From Hofstenia miamia (taxonomy: Eukaryota > Xenacoelomorpha > Acoela), in the NCBI GenBank assembly GCA_004352715.1, contig SCFE01000103.1:85168-149167 (forward strand): a stretch of DNA of 64,000 nucleotides, read 5' to 3'. Position numbers and translations under genes: made by a program. How positions within the stretch are numbered: the first letter of the stretch is position 1; the number at the start of each line of letters is the position of its first letter. The notes under the pieces are model-generated. The model searched no databases. It was not told where the DNA came from and saw only the letters and a program-made list of their open reading frames with translations. Shown piece after piece: positions 35,570 through 60,922 of this stretch.

Positions 35570-36535
35570 CAGATTGTCCCATAAGTCAGGAAACATTTGA
35601 ATGACTAACTTTTATAACTAATGTATTAGGAATAACAAAAATAACTTGCATTACAGATGCAGCAATAACTGTAATTTTGTATATAGCATATATTGTAGAA
35701 TATGACACGACACATTTTTTACAGAAGGTGTTCAAAATGACCGCCTTCCGCCTCTTCGAGTGCCTGAAGACGTAACCAGATGTTTGCAATAGCTGCAGCC
35801 ATTTCTTCGACAGTCAATCTGTTACATTCTTCAATGACTCTGGCTTTCAGGCTGTCCAAATCTTGCGGGGCATTATGATGGAACACTCTGGATTTTAAAA
35901 GACCCCAAAACCAGTAATCCAGAGGATTGATGTCTGGGGATCGTGACGGCCATGTTATCTCACAACCACGAGAAATCACGCGGCTAGGCGAGAAAGTTTC
36001 GTATAGGAAGTTGCGCACGGCACAGGCAAAGTGAGGCGGCGCACCATCCTGCATGAAGATGGTGGAACGGAGCTTTCGTTTTTGTATCAGCTGTGGCTTC
36101 ACATGACTTTGCAGCATCTGGAGATAATTGTCAGCATTTACGGTTGCGTCGAAGATGTAAGGTGTTAAGCAAAATTTGGCCGAAAAACCAAACCAGACAC
36201 AAATCTTTTGTGGATGTAGTGGTTTAGTTAGATAATTTGTTGGTTTACTGGAACTCCAAATGCGACAATGATATCGACTAATATCCCCGTCTAAGTGGAG
36301 ATACGCCTCGTCAGACCAGAGAATAGTCGCCAGTTTATCAGGATTGTTACTGATCCACTTTACAAATTCCAGTCGTTGCTGTTTGTCTGAAGGGTGAAGT
36401 TGTTGGAGCATTTGAATTTTGTAGGGATAAAGATACAATTGATTTTTCATTATACGGTGAACACTGCTGCGCGGAATTCCACTTGCAGCGGCGACTGCAC
36501 GTACTGATGTCATGCCATGTTCATTGCTCGACTTT
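35570..36535 (-). mobile_element. mariner/IS630-like transposon, 5'-truncated
   Basis: The minus-strand frame 36513-35719 encodes 264 residues without a stop. It contains the second HTH (SVRAVAAASGIPRSSVHRIM), a first Asp in ILWSDEAYLHLDG, a second in FMQDGAPPHFA and a third in SPDINPLDYWFWG. By my count 42 residues separate the second and third Asp, wider than the 34 of classical mariner. A stop lies nine codons upstream of the first ATG, so the N-terminal HTH is missing. The 3' side has a TIR-like CAGATTGTCCCATAAGTC at 35570-35587 next to TA. I found no matching TIR on the other side. Confidence 0.75.
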
Positions 36536-37189
36536 ACTTAATATCACATTCTATCTGGTACTGTCAATTTTAATTTACAGAAATAGAAATTTCTTAAGAT
36601 TTTTAATGTTCTAAAGTTAATGATTCAATTCAACAACACAAAAATGTCTGCCAATTTACAATTTAAATATTATTATTTTATAAAACAGAATTACCATTTA
36701 TTTTGCTAAAAAAATTCGTTAGAATCATCAGGAAGGCTTTTTCAAAATTTTAACATAATAGATTGTATATAATTTCCTAAATATTGCCGTAATCAAACAT
36801 TTATTTGAAGAATAATTGCTGTTTATATTTACAATTATTTATTGAGTTGCAAATTTGTCTAATGGGCCAACTATTATGATTACTTTCATTCGCTTAGATG
36901 ACGCATTTGTTTATTACAAAATAAATATTTTTAATAATAATAAATTAATAATACTAATAATTTATTTTTTAACTTTGTACTATACAAAAAAGTATAAAAA
37001 CAGTTATTAAGGTTTAAAGTAAATTGTTCTCTAAAATTCCACTTAGTTGCAAATTGATATTACATAGTTAGAGACTTTATTATTTGAATATCAAAATAAG
37101 TTCTTTTCTTTGGTGATAATTCAAATTTAATTTTTTTCTCAAATTCTTTAAAATTAGATTCGTCTTTAATTTCAGGTGATAATTTTTTC
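36536..37189. other. no gene recognised
   Basis: Very AT-rich, without an open frame or motif of note. It probably hides the lost end of the mariner-like element. Confidence 0.4.
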
Positions 37190-37312
37190 CAGACTTCTCA
37201 ACGAGCCGAAATTTCCAAGCTCGGCTCGCCTAAGTTTTCTGTAAGTTCGGCTCAGCTCGGCTCGCCACANCTGTACTCGGCTCGTTAGAAGCTCGGCTCG
37301 TTGACAAGTCTG
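37190..37312. mobile_element. hAT-like MITE
   Basis: The ends are inverted repeats: CAGACTTCTCAACGAGCCGA on the left and the complement of CAGACTTGTCAACGAGCCGA on the right. Flanks ATTTTTTC (37182-37189) and ATTTGTTC (37313-37320) agree at 7 of 8 bases, as for a hAT 8-bp target duplication. The interior consists of repeated CTCGGCTCG motifs, markedly GC-rich against its surroundings, with a single N at 37270. Confidence 0.6.
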
Positions 37313-37324
37313 ATTTGTTCATTA

Positions 37325-37795
37325 GATCTATACAGTAATTGATAAAACAGTTCTTCATGATTCTTTTTCTAAACTTAAATATTCTATAGCAATTAGTTCT
37401 AACATGGAGTTTGATCTAATTTTGAAAATATTTGTAGTGATTTTGATTTTTGTAGATAGTCTAAATAAAAAAAGATTGTAAATTCTTCTCATATTTTTTA
37501 TTGTTTTTTTCACATATGACAGCTAAACTCCAATTCAACATTCTTTCTAACTTATTTTTTGATCGCTTAGATCAGTTTGTCAACAAACATGGTGAATATA
37601 TATACTGAGACAGTATATACCATTTTAATTTAATTATTTTCCATTTAATTGATATAAAGCTTTGTAACTTACAGATTTTTTTGATACCTTGTCCATTTTT
37701 TTCATTATTTTGTTATTATGTTCTTTAAATATCAATTTACTATCAACAATAATACCTAGGTATACAATGTCATTTTCTTCGAATAATTTTGAATA
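37325..37795 (-). pseudogene. LINE C-terminal region (right half of split LINE)
   Basis: The minus strand reads FEENDIVYLGIIVDSKLIFK, then EHNNKIMKKMDKVSKKS. This is the typical segment after the palm of non-LTR reverse transcriptases ('YLGI.iDskL.f..H'). It continues the LINE at 38285-38900; the two are separated by a Penelope fragment on the other strand. Confidence 0.6.
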
Positions 37796-38284
37796 TAGAA
37801 GTAAGCACATAACAGATATGATTAATCAAATACGAAGAATAAATTATTTAAAAGAAAATGTAAGATTTGTTTATGCAACGAGAAGCTTAGTCAAAACCTA
37901 GAATGACAAAGATATCCGATAAGTCCAATGTTATCTATAAAATCAATCGCACCTGTGGTGAGGACTACATTGGATATAGACAACTAAGCCGAAAAATAAA
38001 AGAACACGAAACAAAGTCAACAATATCAAAACACCTAAGAAAATTTTAAGATCAACAATTCCTAAAAATTTAAAAGTAATCGAAAGTATATGTGAAAGAT
38101 CAATGCAATCAAGTCTTAACACCAAAGATGATTACATCCACCAGCACAAATTACCTCTAATCAACGCTTAATTGCATAATAATATCTTTTAATTAAATAA
38201 TGCACATTTAGAGGAAAAATTTTGTAAATTGACGATGCTCAAGTTGAGCGAAATACATCTCTTTTAGTGTAATTTCTTTTTTAA
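37796..38284 (+). pseudogene. Penelope-like element fragment with GIY-YIG domain
   Basis: NVIYKINRTCGEDYIGYRQL (about 37928-37987) followed by SRKIKEH and, after frame breaks, a basic tail ending LPLINA-stop at 38170. This is the GIY-YIG endonuclease of Penelope-like elements ('YKI.C.CG..YIG.T.R.L..R..EH'). The 3' flank holds a hammerhead-like segment at 38229-38253. It is inserted in a minus-strand LINE, 5'-truncated and broken by stops. Confidence 0.65.
38229..38271 (+). ncRNA. hammerhead-ribozyme-like motif in the Penelope 3' flank
   Basis: TTGACGA (near the CUGANGA core) is followed by a 4-bp stem with a 5-base loop (GCTC-AAGTT-GAGC), then GAAA and a possible TACA/TGTA stem. Penelope-like elements are known to carry hammerhead motifs at such positions. 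The first core base is T instead of C and stem I is unclear, so activity is doubtful. Confidence 0.3.
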
Positions 38285-38900
38285 ATTGTAGGCTTAGTTT
38301 CTCATCATTTGATTTGTTTAGGACCATGAACATTGTTTTTTCAGTATTTAACTCTTACAAAATATAAGATAGCTTTATCTAATGCATTGTGTAAATCTTC
38401 ATATTTGGTTGTATATAATAAATTATCATCAGCATACTGTATGCATTATATTTTATTATCAAATTTGATGTCATTTACATGTTAAATAACAGGGGTCTTA
38501 AGACTGAACCTTGTCTACATAATATTGGCATTGCTTGCTTTAAAAACCATGATGGTATTTTCGATGAGCCTTGTGATTTATTAACGCTTAAGTTTTGTGA
38601 TATTTTATTAAACTGATGTAAAGCTGTGAAGCAAAATTTAAATTGTTCTTTTTACAGTAAAGTATTGTGAATCTGCCTTTCATTTATAGAGACATTACTA
38701 TGTTTGATATCAGTATAATATCCTAGATTTATGAATTTTTCATTAAGTATATTAGCTATCTTTTGTTGATCATATATGATTATATTTTTATCCTTTAATG
38801 ATGTGATCTCTGAAGAATTATTATTGTTGAAAAATTTCGATATAAATCTTAGTTTTTGTGTTATGCTTTATTTTCAAATGGGATTTCATGGAACCACTGA
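38285..38900 (-). pseudogene. LINE reverse transcriptase (left half of split LINE)
   Basis: The minus strand shows QGSVLRPLLFNM (about 38480-38515), then YADDNLLYTTKYEDLHNALD (about 38380-38440, the YADD catalytic box) and LNTEKTMFMVLNKSNDEKLS. Catalytic residues are present, but stops lie between the blocks. The frame would run on into 37795-37325 without the inserted Penelope fragment. Confidence 0.65.
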
Positions 38901-39949
38901 ACTATGCAGGGATTTTATGAATTTAATGGGAAATCTGCATTAATTTATGCTATTTGACTAATCCATTAGGCGAAATTAAATCGATTTCATTTAGCATTTA
39001 GGATGAAGTGATGAACGTTTGATTTACATTAATAAATTCAATGTCTTCTGAATATGACATATATACTAAAATAATGAAAAAAACTAAAAATCCTGTAAAA
39101 GCTTACGCACCCAGGTTGAAAAATAATACTTCTGCAATAAAAATTATGAGAAAATGAGTGTAATGCATTTGGCAGTTTTAAAAAGTCACAAATTTCACAC
39201 GCGTTTAATACATTTTTGTTTACATTGAATACATAAATTGGATGTTTTGAATTGACAATTTCATTATTGATGTCGACATTACAGTCAACACTGGGACATC
39301 AATCACGATTACCAAGAGGAAATTATTATATTTTAGAGATTCAGCAAGCTGTCTAGAAACCATTTGTCATTTTCTTTTCTCACATAGAAGAAAATATTCT
39401 CATATGCAAAATAAGGAAAATTCCATTACAGAGTAGCTTCAAAACTGCTTATGTTTAAGTTTTGTGAATCAGCTTTGTAAGAAATTTCCATGTAGAGCAG
39501 CTTTCATTATGCTCAACTTTCTTGTTTTCTAAGCGTTGCCTGCATATCCAAGAGAAAACTATGCATTTTTGAATTCTATTTTTTCAATGCTTTCCCAAAT
39601 CTCAAAGTTCAATGTGCGCAAATAAATTTGAAAAAGGAAGCTAAAAAATTAACAATTCATTAATTATATAATCAAACAGTTGGATACTGGATCTGACAAA
39701 TTATTTTCTAATTTACTTTAAATTAGTTAATATATAATTGATAAAATTAATATGAAGATATTTTTGCATGCTTTATGTTATCAGATTGAGGAAATCAATG
39801 AGCTGTATAAGTACAAATGGTAATCCATTTGTTCGAATATAACTAGTACATACCACTCTTTCAGTGTTCGGGAATAACTGGTACATAAGATCGGAAAATG
39901 AAAGAAATCAATTATTAATTATGTTTAATGAAATCAATTATAAATGATG
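38901..39949. other. no gene recognised
   Basis: AT-rich with only short random open frames on both strands. I see no splice-flanked exon or transposon motif. Confidence 0.4.
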
Positions 39950-40385
39950 TTTAATGCATTTTGAGCCATATTAAGAACAGCAGATGAGCATTCTAAGATC
40001 ATAGGAAGTGTTCCATTTCTTCTCATTTTGGATTTTTGCATATGAGGGAGTTTATAATCGTTATTGCTCTCATTTTTCATGGCCTTCAGAACACTGTGCT
40101 GTAGCATGAGGAAGCAATCATCTAACTTCTTCCAGCTAAGATCTTGGAAAGACTTCTTCCTGCACTCAACCAAGCTTTCAATGGACGTGATATTGGTTTG
40201 ATGCTGAAGTAACTGAATCGAATTGAAATACCCAAGGTCCAAGATATTAGAATCATGGCTGTTGTGGTGCTGCTTGACTCGTCTAATTTTCCACTCATTG
40301 CTGATACATGCTGCAGAATGGTTTCATCGTTTGCTGCGGAATGAGGCTTTGCATTATCATCCACATGTAGTATTAATTCTGTCTC
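39950..40385 (-). pseudogene. plant-type mariner transposase remnant (DD39D-like)
   Basis: In minus-strand order: HVDDNAKPHSA (second Asp), IRRVKQHHNSHDSNILDLGY (third Asp region, in a shifted frame), FNSIQLLQHQTNITSIESLV, and NDYKLPHMQKSKMRRNGTLP. This is the signature of the Soymar-like mariners best known in plants and oomycetes ('QPPNSPDLNILDLGFF..IQSLQ', '..Y..PH..K..L...G.LP'), recalled rather than searched. One frameshift. The N-terminal two thirds are missing. Confidence 0.6.
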
Positions 40386-40918
40386 TTATACACATACTTG
40401 TGATAAATTATAAATATATCACAATTTGCTATTGGTATTTTTTCTCTTAATTAATAATTTTTTCATTATTGTTGCATCAACTGAATTAGTGTTAGTGTAT
40501 TAGTATAATACAAGTAACATCTATAGTTCGAGGCGTAATCAACAACTGTTTGCAAGCACTGACCGAGAATCATGTAAAGAAAAATGCATAATTGAATTAA
40601 CAAATGAGTAATACCACTGATCAGCTGGGAGATAGTACACCTAAGCTTTGAGCACATGAATAGTAAATTAAGCAATTGTAATTTGAGAGAGTTTAGCTTA
40701 AACAGAATTTGGTTTTCACTTGTGCCGAGTCTAAAAGCCATTGAATTAAAGTAAAAAAAATGTACAGAATGAATGCATTCAATTCAGCATGCTGCATAGT
40801 GTTGTGAATGTCTGCTGCTTGTAGTTGATACAGATTCAGATGAGATTGGTTGTAGTATTCTCCTTTTAATGGCTATTTTAGATAAGATTTTGAAGTCAAT
40901 TGTGATTCCACTCAAATA
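40386..40918. other. no gene recognised
   Basis: AT-rich, no supported feature. Confidence 0.4.
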
Positions 40919-41021
40919 CACTGTGGGGGGGCTGAGAATAACCTGCAACTAGAGATATCAGATGTTGAGTCAAATACACTGTGGGAGGCTGAGAATAACC
41001 TGCAACTAGAGATATCAGATG
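40911..41021 (+). repeat. two tandem copies of a 57-59-bp unit at a gap edge
   Basis: The unit TCAAATACACTGTGGG.. followed by GCTGAGAATAACCTGCAACT and AGAGATATCAGATG occurs twice in a row, the second running into the N gap. The repeat probably continues inside the gap. Confidence 0.8.
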
Positions 41022-42021
41022 NNNNNNNNNNNNNNNNNNNNNNNNNNNNNNNNNNNNNNNNNNNNNNNNNNNNNNNNNNNNNNNNNNNNNNNNNNNNNNN
41101 NNNNNNNNNNNNNNNNNNNNNNNNNNNNNNNNNNNNNNNNNNNNNNNNNNNNNNNNNNNNNNNNNNNNNNNNNNNNNNNNNNNNNNNNNNNNNNNNNNNN
41201 NNNNNNNNNNNNNNNNNNNNNNNNNNNNNNNNNNNNNNNNNNNNNNNNNNNNNNNNNNNNNNNNNNNNNNNNNNNNNNNNNNNNNNNNNNNNNNNNNNNN
41301 NNNNNNNNNNNNNNNNNNNNNNNNNNNNNNNNNNNNNNNNNNNNNNNNNNNNNNNNNNNNNNNNNNNNNNNNNNNNNNNNNNNNNNNNNNNNNNNNNNNN
41401 NNNNNNNNNNNNNNNNNNNNNNNNNNNNNNNNNNNNNNNNNNNNNNNNNNNNNNNNNNNNNNNNNNNNNNNNNNNNNNNNNNNNNNNNNNNNNNNNNNNN
41501 NNNNNNNNNNNNNNNNNNNNNNNNNNNNNNNNNNNNNNNNNNNNNNNNNNNNNNNNNNNNNNNNNNNNNNNNNNNNNNNNNNNNNNNNNNNNNNNNNNNN
41601 NNNNNNNNNNNNNNNNNNNNNNNNNNNNNNNNNNNNNNNNNNNNNNNNNNNNNNNNNNNNNNNNNNNNNNNNNNNNNNNNNNNNNNNNNNNNNNNNNNNN
41701 NNNNNNNNNNNNNNNNNNNNNNNNNNNNNNNNNNNNNNNNNNNNNNNNNNNNNNNNNNNNNNNNNNNNNNNNNNNNNNNNNNNNNNNNNNNNNNNNNNNN
41801 NNNNNNNNNNNNNNNNNNNNNNNNNNNNNNNNNNNNNNNNNNNNNNNNNNNNNNNNNNNNNNNNNNNNNNNNNNNNNNNNNNNNNNNNNNNNNNNNNNNN
41901 NNNNNNNNNNNNNNNNNNNNNNNNNNNNNNNNNNNNNNNNNNNNNNNNNNNNNNNNNNNNNNNNNNNNNNNNNNNNNNNNNNNNNNNNNNNNNNNNNNNN
42001 NNNNNNNNNNNNNNNNNNNNN
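41022..42021. other. assembly gap (1000 N)
   Basis: Run of 1000 N, bordered by a tandem repeat on the left and a TA microsatellite on the right. Confidence 0.95.
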
Positions 42022-42379
42022 TATATATATATATATACATTAAAGTATTCGGCTTAGTTCCTGTACACACAACAAAGTTTCAAAGTGAATGGGACAGTTA
42101 TTATAGACAGTGGCTTCAACTTATTTTGTTGATTGACAGGGATAATTTATAATAATAAAAACTTAATACAAGAAGCATGAAAAAACGTAAAACATACAAT
42201 GTATACTATACTAGAATATCAAAGGAAAATACAAAATCCAATTTTATGGTTTAAAATATAATTGTGTTCTTGTTTCAGTGCTGTTAATAAATAAAGCCAC
42301 CAAATCATCGATTTTAACTAAATAAAAAATGTTTTGATGTGTGCGACACACTGCAATATAATTAAACCTTCCTTGGGTC

Positions 42380-42706
42380 ATGGTTGATCATAGCCAAGTT
42401 TTGAGACAACTTAAATCTAAACAGGAGCATTCAGCTTCACATAATGACACTAGAGTTATATGCATAAACTTCAGCAGTTTAAGCACCACTGGAAAAGTGG
42501 GTGAAAATCGGGAACAACATTTTGATAAGCAAATTCAAAAAGCAGCCTGCGAAAGTGAAATTAAAAAAGTTGAATCATTTATTATTTATGAAGCAAAGCT
42601 TGAAAAACGTACACAAAATTTTCGCTTTCATGTTAACTGTAATTTTCTAGATTATAGTTGTCATATTTTCTTATTACAGTCTGTAGTATTTAAAAAAATC
42701 ATCTGA
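42380..42706 (+). CDS. unassigned open frame, possible exon
   Basis: 108 codons starting MVDHSQVLRQLKSKQEHSAS. The first 75 or so are charged and protein-like; the end becomes hydrophobic, as random AT-rich sequence does. A possible donor (AAAAAC followed by GTACAC) lies at about 42610. I do not recognise a family, and it has no partner exon that I can connect. It lies 0.9 kb upstream of the LITAF-like gene, same strand. Confidence 0.2.
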   Translation: MVDHSQVLRQLKSKQEHSASHNDTRVICINFSSLSTTGKVGENREQHFDKQIQKAACESEIKKVESFIIYEAKLEKRTQNFRFHVNCNFLDYSCHIFLLQSVVFKKII

Positions 42707-42925
42707 GTGACAACATATTAGCTCTTGAAAAACTATTTTTACTGTTAAAATCACACCAGATATGTTTGCAGACTTAGATTGCTGAGTTTTACTTAATTGT
42801 TCTAAAATACCAAGGGGTTTTGAAGAGATTAGTAATCCCAACATCGTTTCAGCTTTTTGAAACTTATCAAATAAACCACAAGAGATTGAAGCTGATTCCA
42901 TTTGAGATAACCAAGTCATCTCAGA
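42690..42925 (-). pseudogene. possible hAT-type transposase remnant
   Basis: The minus strand reads FDKFQKAETMLGLLISSKPL, then GILEQLSKTQQSKSANISGV and QELICCHSDDFF without a stop over about 80 codons. The 'L...LEQLSK.LQS.S..ISG.' pattern resembles the central part of hAT/ZMYM1-type transposases. This is a family impression only, with no catalytic residue in view. Confidence 0.35.
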
Positions 42926-43593
42926 CTAGGTATTGCTCCATAATTATTCATGGAAGAGTATCTGCAGATCCTTCTAATTCGGCATAATGGTTTAATTTTT
43001 GAGAGATTTTGACATTAAGAGACATTTACAGCAATCTTCTTATACAATGTTTTAAATTTTAAAGATCTACTTAAGAGTCCCGCGCAATCTCACAACTTTG
43101 AATCGCATTTTGTCCATTGAGGTTTTTTGAAATGTGCAGAACAATGAAGATATTTTGCAAATGGTTGTTTTTCATCAAGAGTAAATTTACTTTTGAATAT
43201 GTATACAATGTATTATGAAAACTAGATTTTAAGCAATAGATCATATACTATTCCTTACTACTAGAAGATTTTAAGTGGGCAATACTATCTGATGTATATA
43301 TTGCTGTATACAGCGCATTCTCTTAAATTTTGAAAATAATATATATTAGAGCATTTGAGGATGAGACAGTGCTCTCCAAATGAGGACAAATATACCCCGT
43401 GCCCATGGTTACATGCTTCAATTCAAGGGCCACTGCTTATAGTAGGCCTTGTTCAATTCCAATTTACATATCATTTTAATTATTAATTAAATACTAAAAA
43501 AATTCCTAAAATATTTACTTATTGTAGGATAAAGCATAATTATTTCAAATATTATGCCTCAAATTTACATTTGCATTTCATATTGATTTCCAG
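42926..43593. other. no gene recognised; upstream region of the LITAF-like gene
   Basis: AT-rich, ending in an acceptor-like TTGATTTCCAG (43583-43593). That acceptor implies another non-coding exon upstream, which I cannot place. No clear TATA or initiator element. Confidence 0.35.
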
Positions 43594-43657
43594 TTAGTTG
43601 GGACAATTCCACGCATCCATTTGTTAATTGAAACACCTGCTTACTCCGATCAAAACG
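43594..43657 (+). other. probable 5' UTR exon of the LITAF-like gene
   Basis: Bordered by TTTCCAG on the left and GTACGT on the right. The 73-bp intron after it has a TGCTAAC branch site (43667-43673) and ends in ATTTTAG. In the frame of the downstream ATG this exon contains a TGA (43629-43631), so translation must begin in the next exon. Confidence 0.6.
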
Positions 43658-43731
43658 GTACGTACTGCTAACACATAGATTTCACTATGAAGTAAAAATG
43701 TTATTTCTGTGTAATTTTACTGTATTTTAGA

Positions 43732-58845
<15,114 letters not shown>

Positions 58846-59111
58846 GCAACTGCACTCAATACACTCTTGTAAATATGTATATTTATGGACATGCGGATAC
58901 ATATTACTTAATGCATTGTTAAAATATAATTGTAAAAAATGCAATACAGTTCATAGTTATATTTTTGTTCAACACAGAATTTTAAGTAGAAAAATAATAT
59001 TTTATTATTTTAGAATCATTCAAATTAGGCTACCTTCATTTCAAAATTACTATAATTTTGCAAATATTCAATATTTGAAATATTTATTAATTCGCAAAAA
59101 AGTTAGTAGCG

Positions 59112-59372
59112 AACATCCCAGTAAACATAGAACTGTCATAATGACGTCGCTGAACGACATAATAACGGCACTAAAATGACATTACAAAACAACATCTTTT
59201 CTCAATAAAACGACAAACTATCAATAAAAATGCAGTTTTAAAAATTTATCTTCAAATTGTCATAATACTAAAATTATTCTTATTTTTAAATATTTTTTGC
59301 TAGACGGAATTATACACCGCCACTAATCCGCACTATAAACGCCACTCAAACAATTCAACTGGGATGTGTGTT
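59112..59372. mobile_element. possible MITE
   Basis: Left GAACATCCCAGT and right ACTGGGATGTGT form an inverted repeat of about 10 bp (ACATCCCAGT) around 250 bp that contains short repeats of ACGACAT / TGACGT type. No clear target duplication. It lies just downstream of the LITAF-like gene. Confidence 0.3.
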
Positions 59373-60439
59373 AATTGATTCCATGAAATCATATTAGATA
59401 AGTTATAAGCAATCTTTTATTATACAAAGATGGAAAACATTTAAATAAGAAAATTGCGATGAAACCATAACTAGAAGTTGACAAAATGTAAGTTTATATG
59501 CTTACTAAGATGCATAAAATATAGTTTTATAGTGAAGTATAATGATTTTAAAAAGCTGACAAAATTCCAAAATTAAATAAAAGGAAATTCAATTTATATC
59601 AAACACAAAAATGTGTAAATATTATAAGATAATATACTATATTGAGCATAGTTGGGACAGTACTAAACTTACCGAATACCTACTGTCAAGAAGGAACGTG
59701 GTATTTGGAACAGCGATTTGTGAAGAGACTATTTTGGGTTAATGAATTTTAAAAAATGAGTAGCCGCATTGTTATCATTGATTTCTTTAAATAGGGAGGG
59801 GTGCAATTTCAAAAATTTGAAAAATCTCCATGTCTACCCTTCTAAATTTATGTAGTAGCATATGAAAAGTGAGAAAACGATGGAATTTTAAATATTAAAG
59901 CAGTGTACTCTTTGTACATACCCTCTGAAGATCGTATGTTTTAGGGTTTTTTCTCATTTACATTGTTTGTCACAATGCGTTTCAAACTATGAAAATCATG
60001 TGCGATTTTTTAACACTTTAAAAAAGAACAAAGTTATAAATATGTCAGTAATATAAGATAAAAATTCAGACAATTGCTTGCAATTCAGTAAGTGGTAATT
60101 CACTTGATTGGAGTCAGTAAATTCCCAAAATACCTATGCACATAACTACTAAACAAATATTTCACACTATTTCAATTATCAGTTTTCACACCATCATTAT
60201 TGTACAATTTGTATCCTAGCAATCAATTACCAGAAATATATATATATTAATACTATGCTCCATGTGAAAAAAAACCTGATAGATGAGAGTCTCCTTTTCT
60301 TTTTTGTCGACGCTACTCTATCCCATCGATGCGTGTTAGGGGCTGGCGGTATGAATGTTTTGGAAGTCAGTTCGGTTCGGTTTGGTTAGGTATCACTCCA
60401 AATAAGCGGTATTGGATCGGTCTCGACATGCCTATGCAT
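59373..60439. other. no gene recognised
   Basis: AT-rich. A GC-richer patch with CGGTTCGG / GCGGTATTGG motifs lies at about 60340-60425; nothing else is supported. Confidence 0.35.
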
Positions 60440-60691
60440 TTTTATATATATGTATATATATATTATTACATCGGTGAAACAAAGCGACATCTTCAAAATC
60501 GGGTTAATGAACACCTATCAGGGCATTTAAATTCCAAAATTTATGCTCACCAACATCGAGCAAACATCAATAATTTTAAGATCATTATGAAAACAACGAA
60601 TACTAAGATTTCTGAAGAACTAATTCTTAAGAACTCGCATAAACAGACTAATGAATATACAAAGCACACCAACATTTTGAATATCTTTTAG
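60440..60691 (+). pseudogene. Penelope-like GIY-YIG fragment
   Basis: YYYIGETKRHLQNRVNEHLS, then a basic tail NFKIIMKTTNTKISEELILK, ending at TAG (60689-60691). This is the second half of a GIY-YIG domain ('YIGET.R.L..R..EH'). The first half is replaced by a TATA-rich microsatellite at 60440-60465. Its stop codon abuts the LTR of the minus-strand gypsy element. Confidence 0.6.
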
Positions 60692-60843
60692 TGTGATGAA
60701 TGTTTAATAATGATAAACATTTGGTGAGAAACACAACATTCATGCACAAGATAAAATTGTTTAATAAATCTTCCGCGCTACAATTCTCTCTATGATTACC
60801 GGTGTTTACACTACAATTTAAGAACCGTATACAACATGCAACA
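60692..60843 (-). repeat. 3' LTR of the minus-strand gypsy element
   Basis: Read on the minus strand it starts TGTTGCATGTTGTATACGG, right after the polypurine tract GGGAGGGAAGA (60844-60854), and ends ATTCATCACA at 60692. 152 bp, TG..CA ends. The matching 5' LTR lies outside the window, so the right-hand limit is inferred. Confidence 0.5.
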
Positions 60844-60922
60844 TCTTCCCTCCCAAAAAGAGAAAAAAATAAAAAAATAAAAAATAAAAAGAATAAAATA
60901 AATAAACTCAAATTTTATTGAG

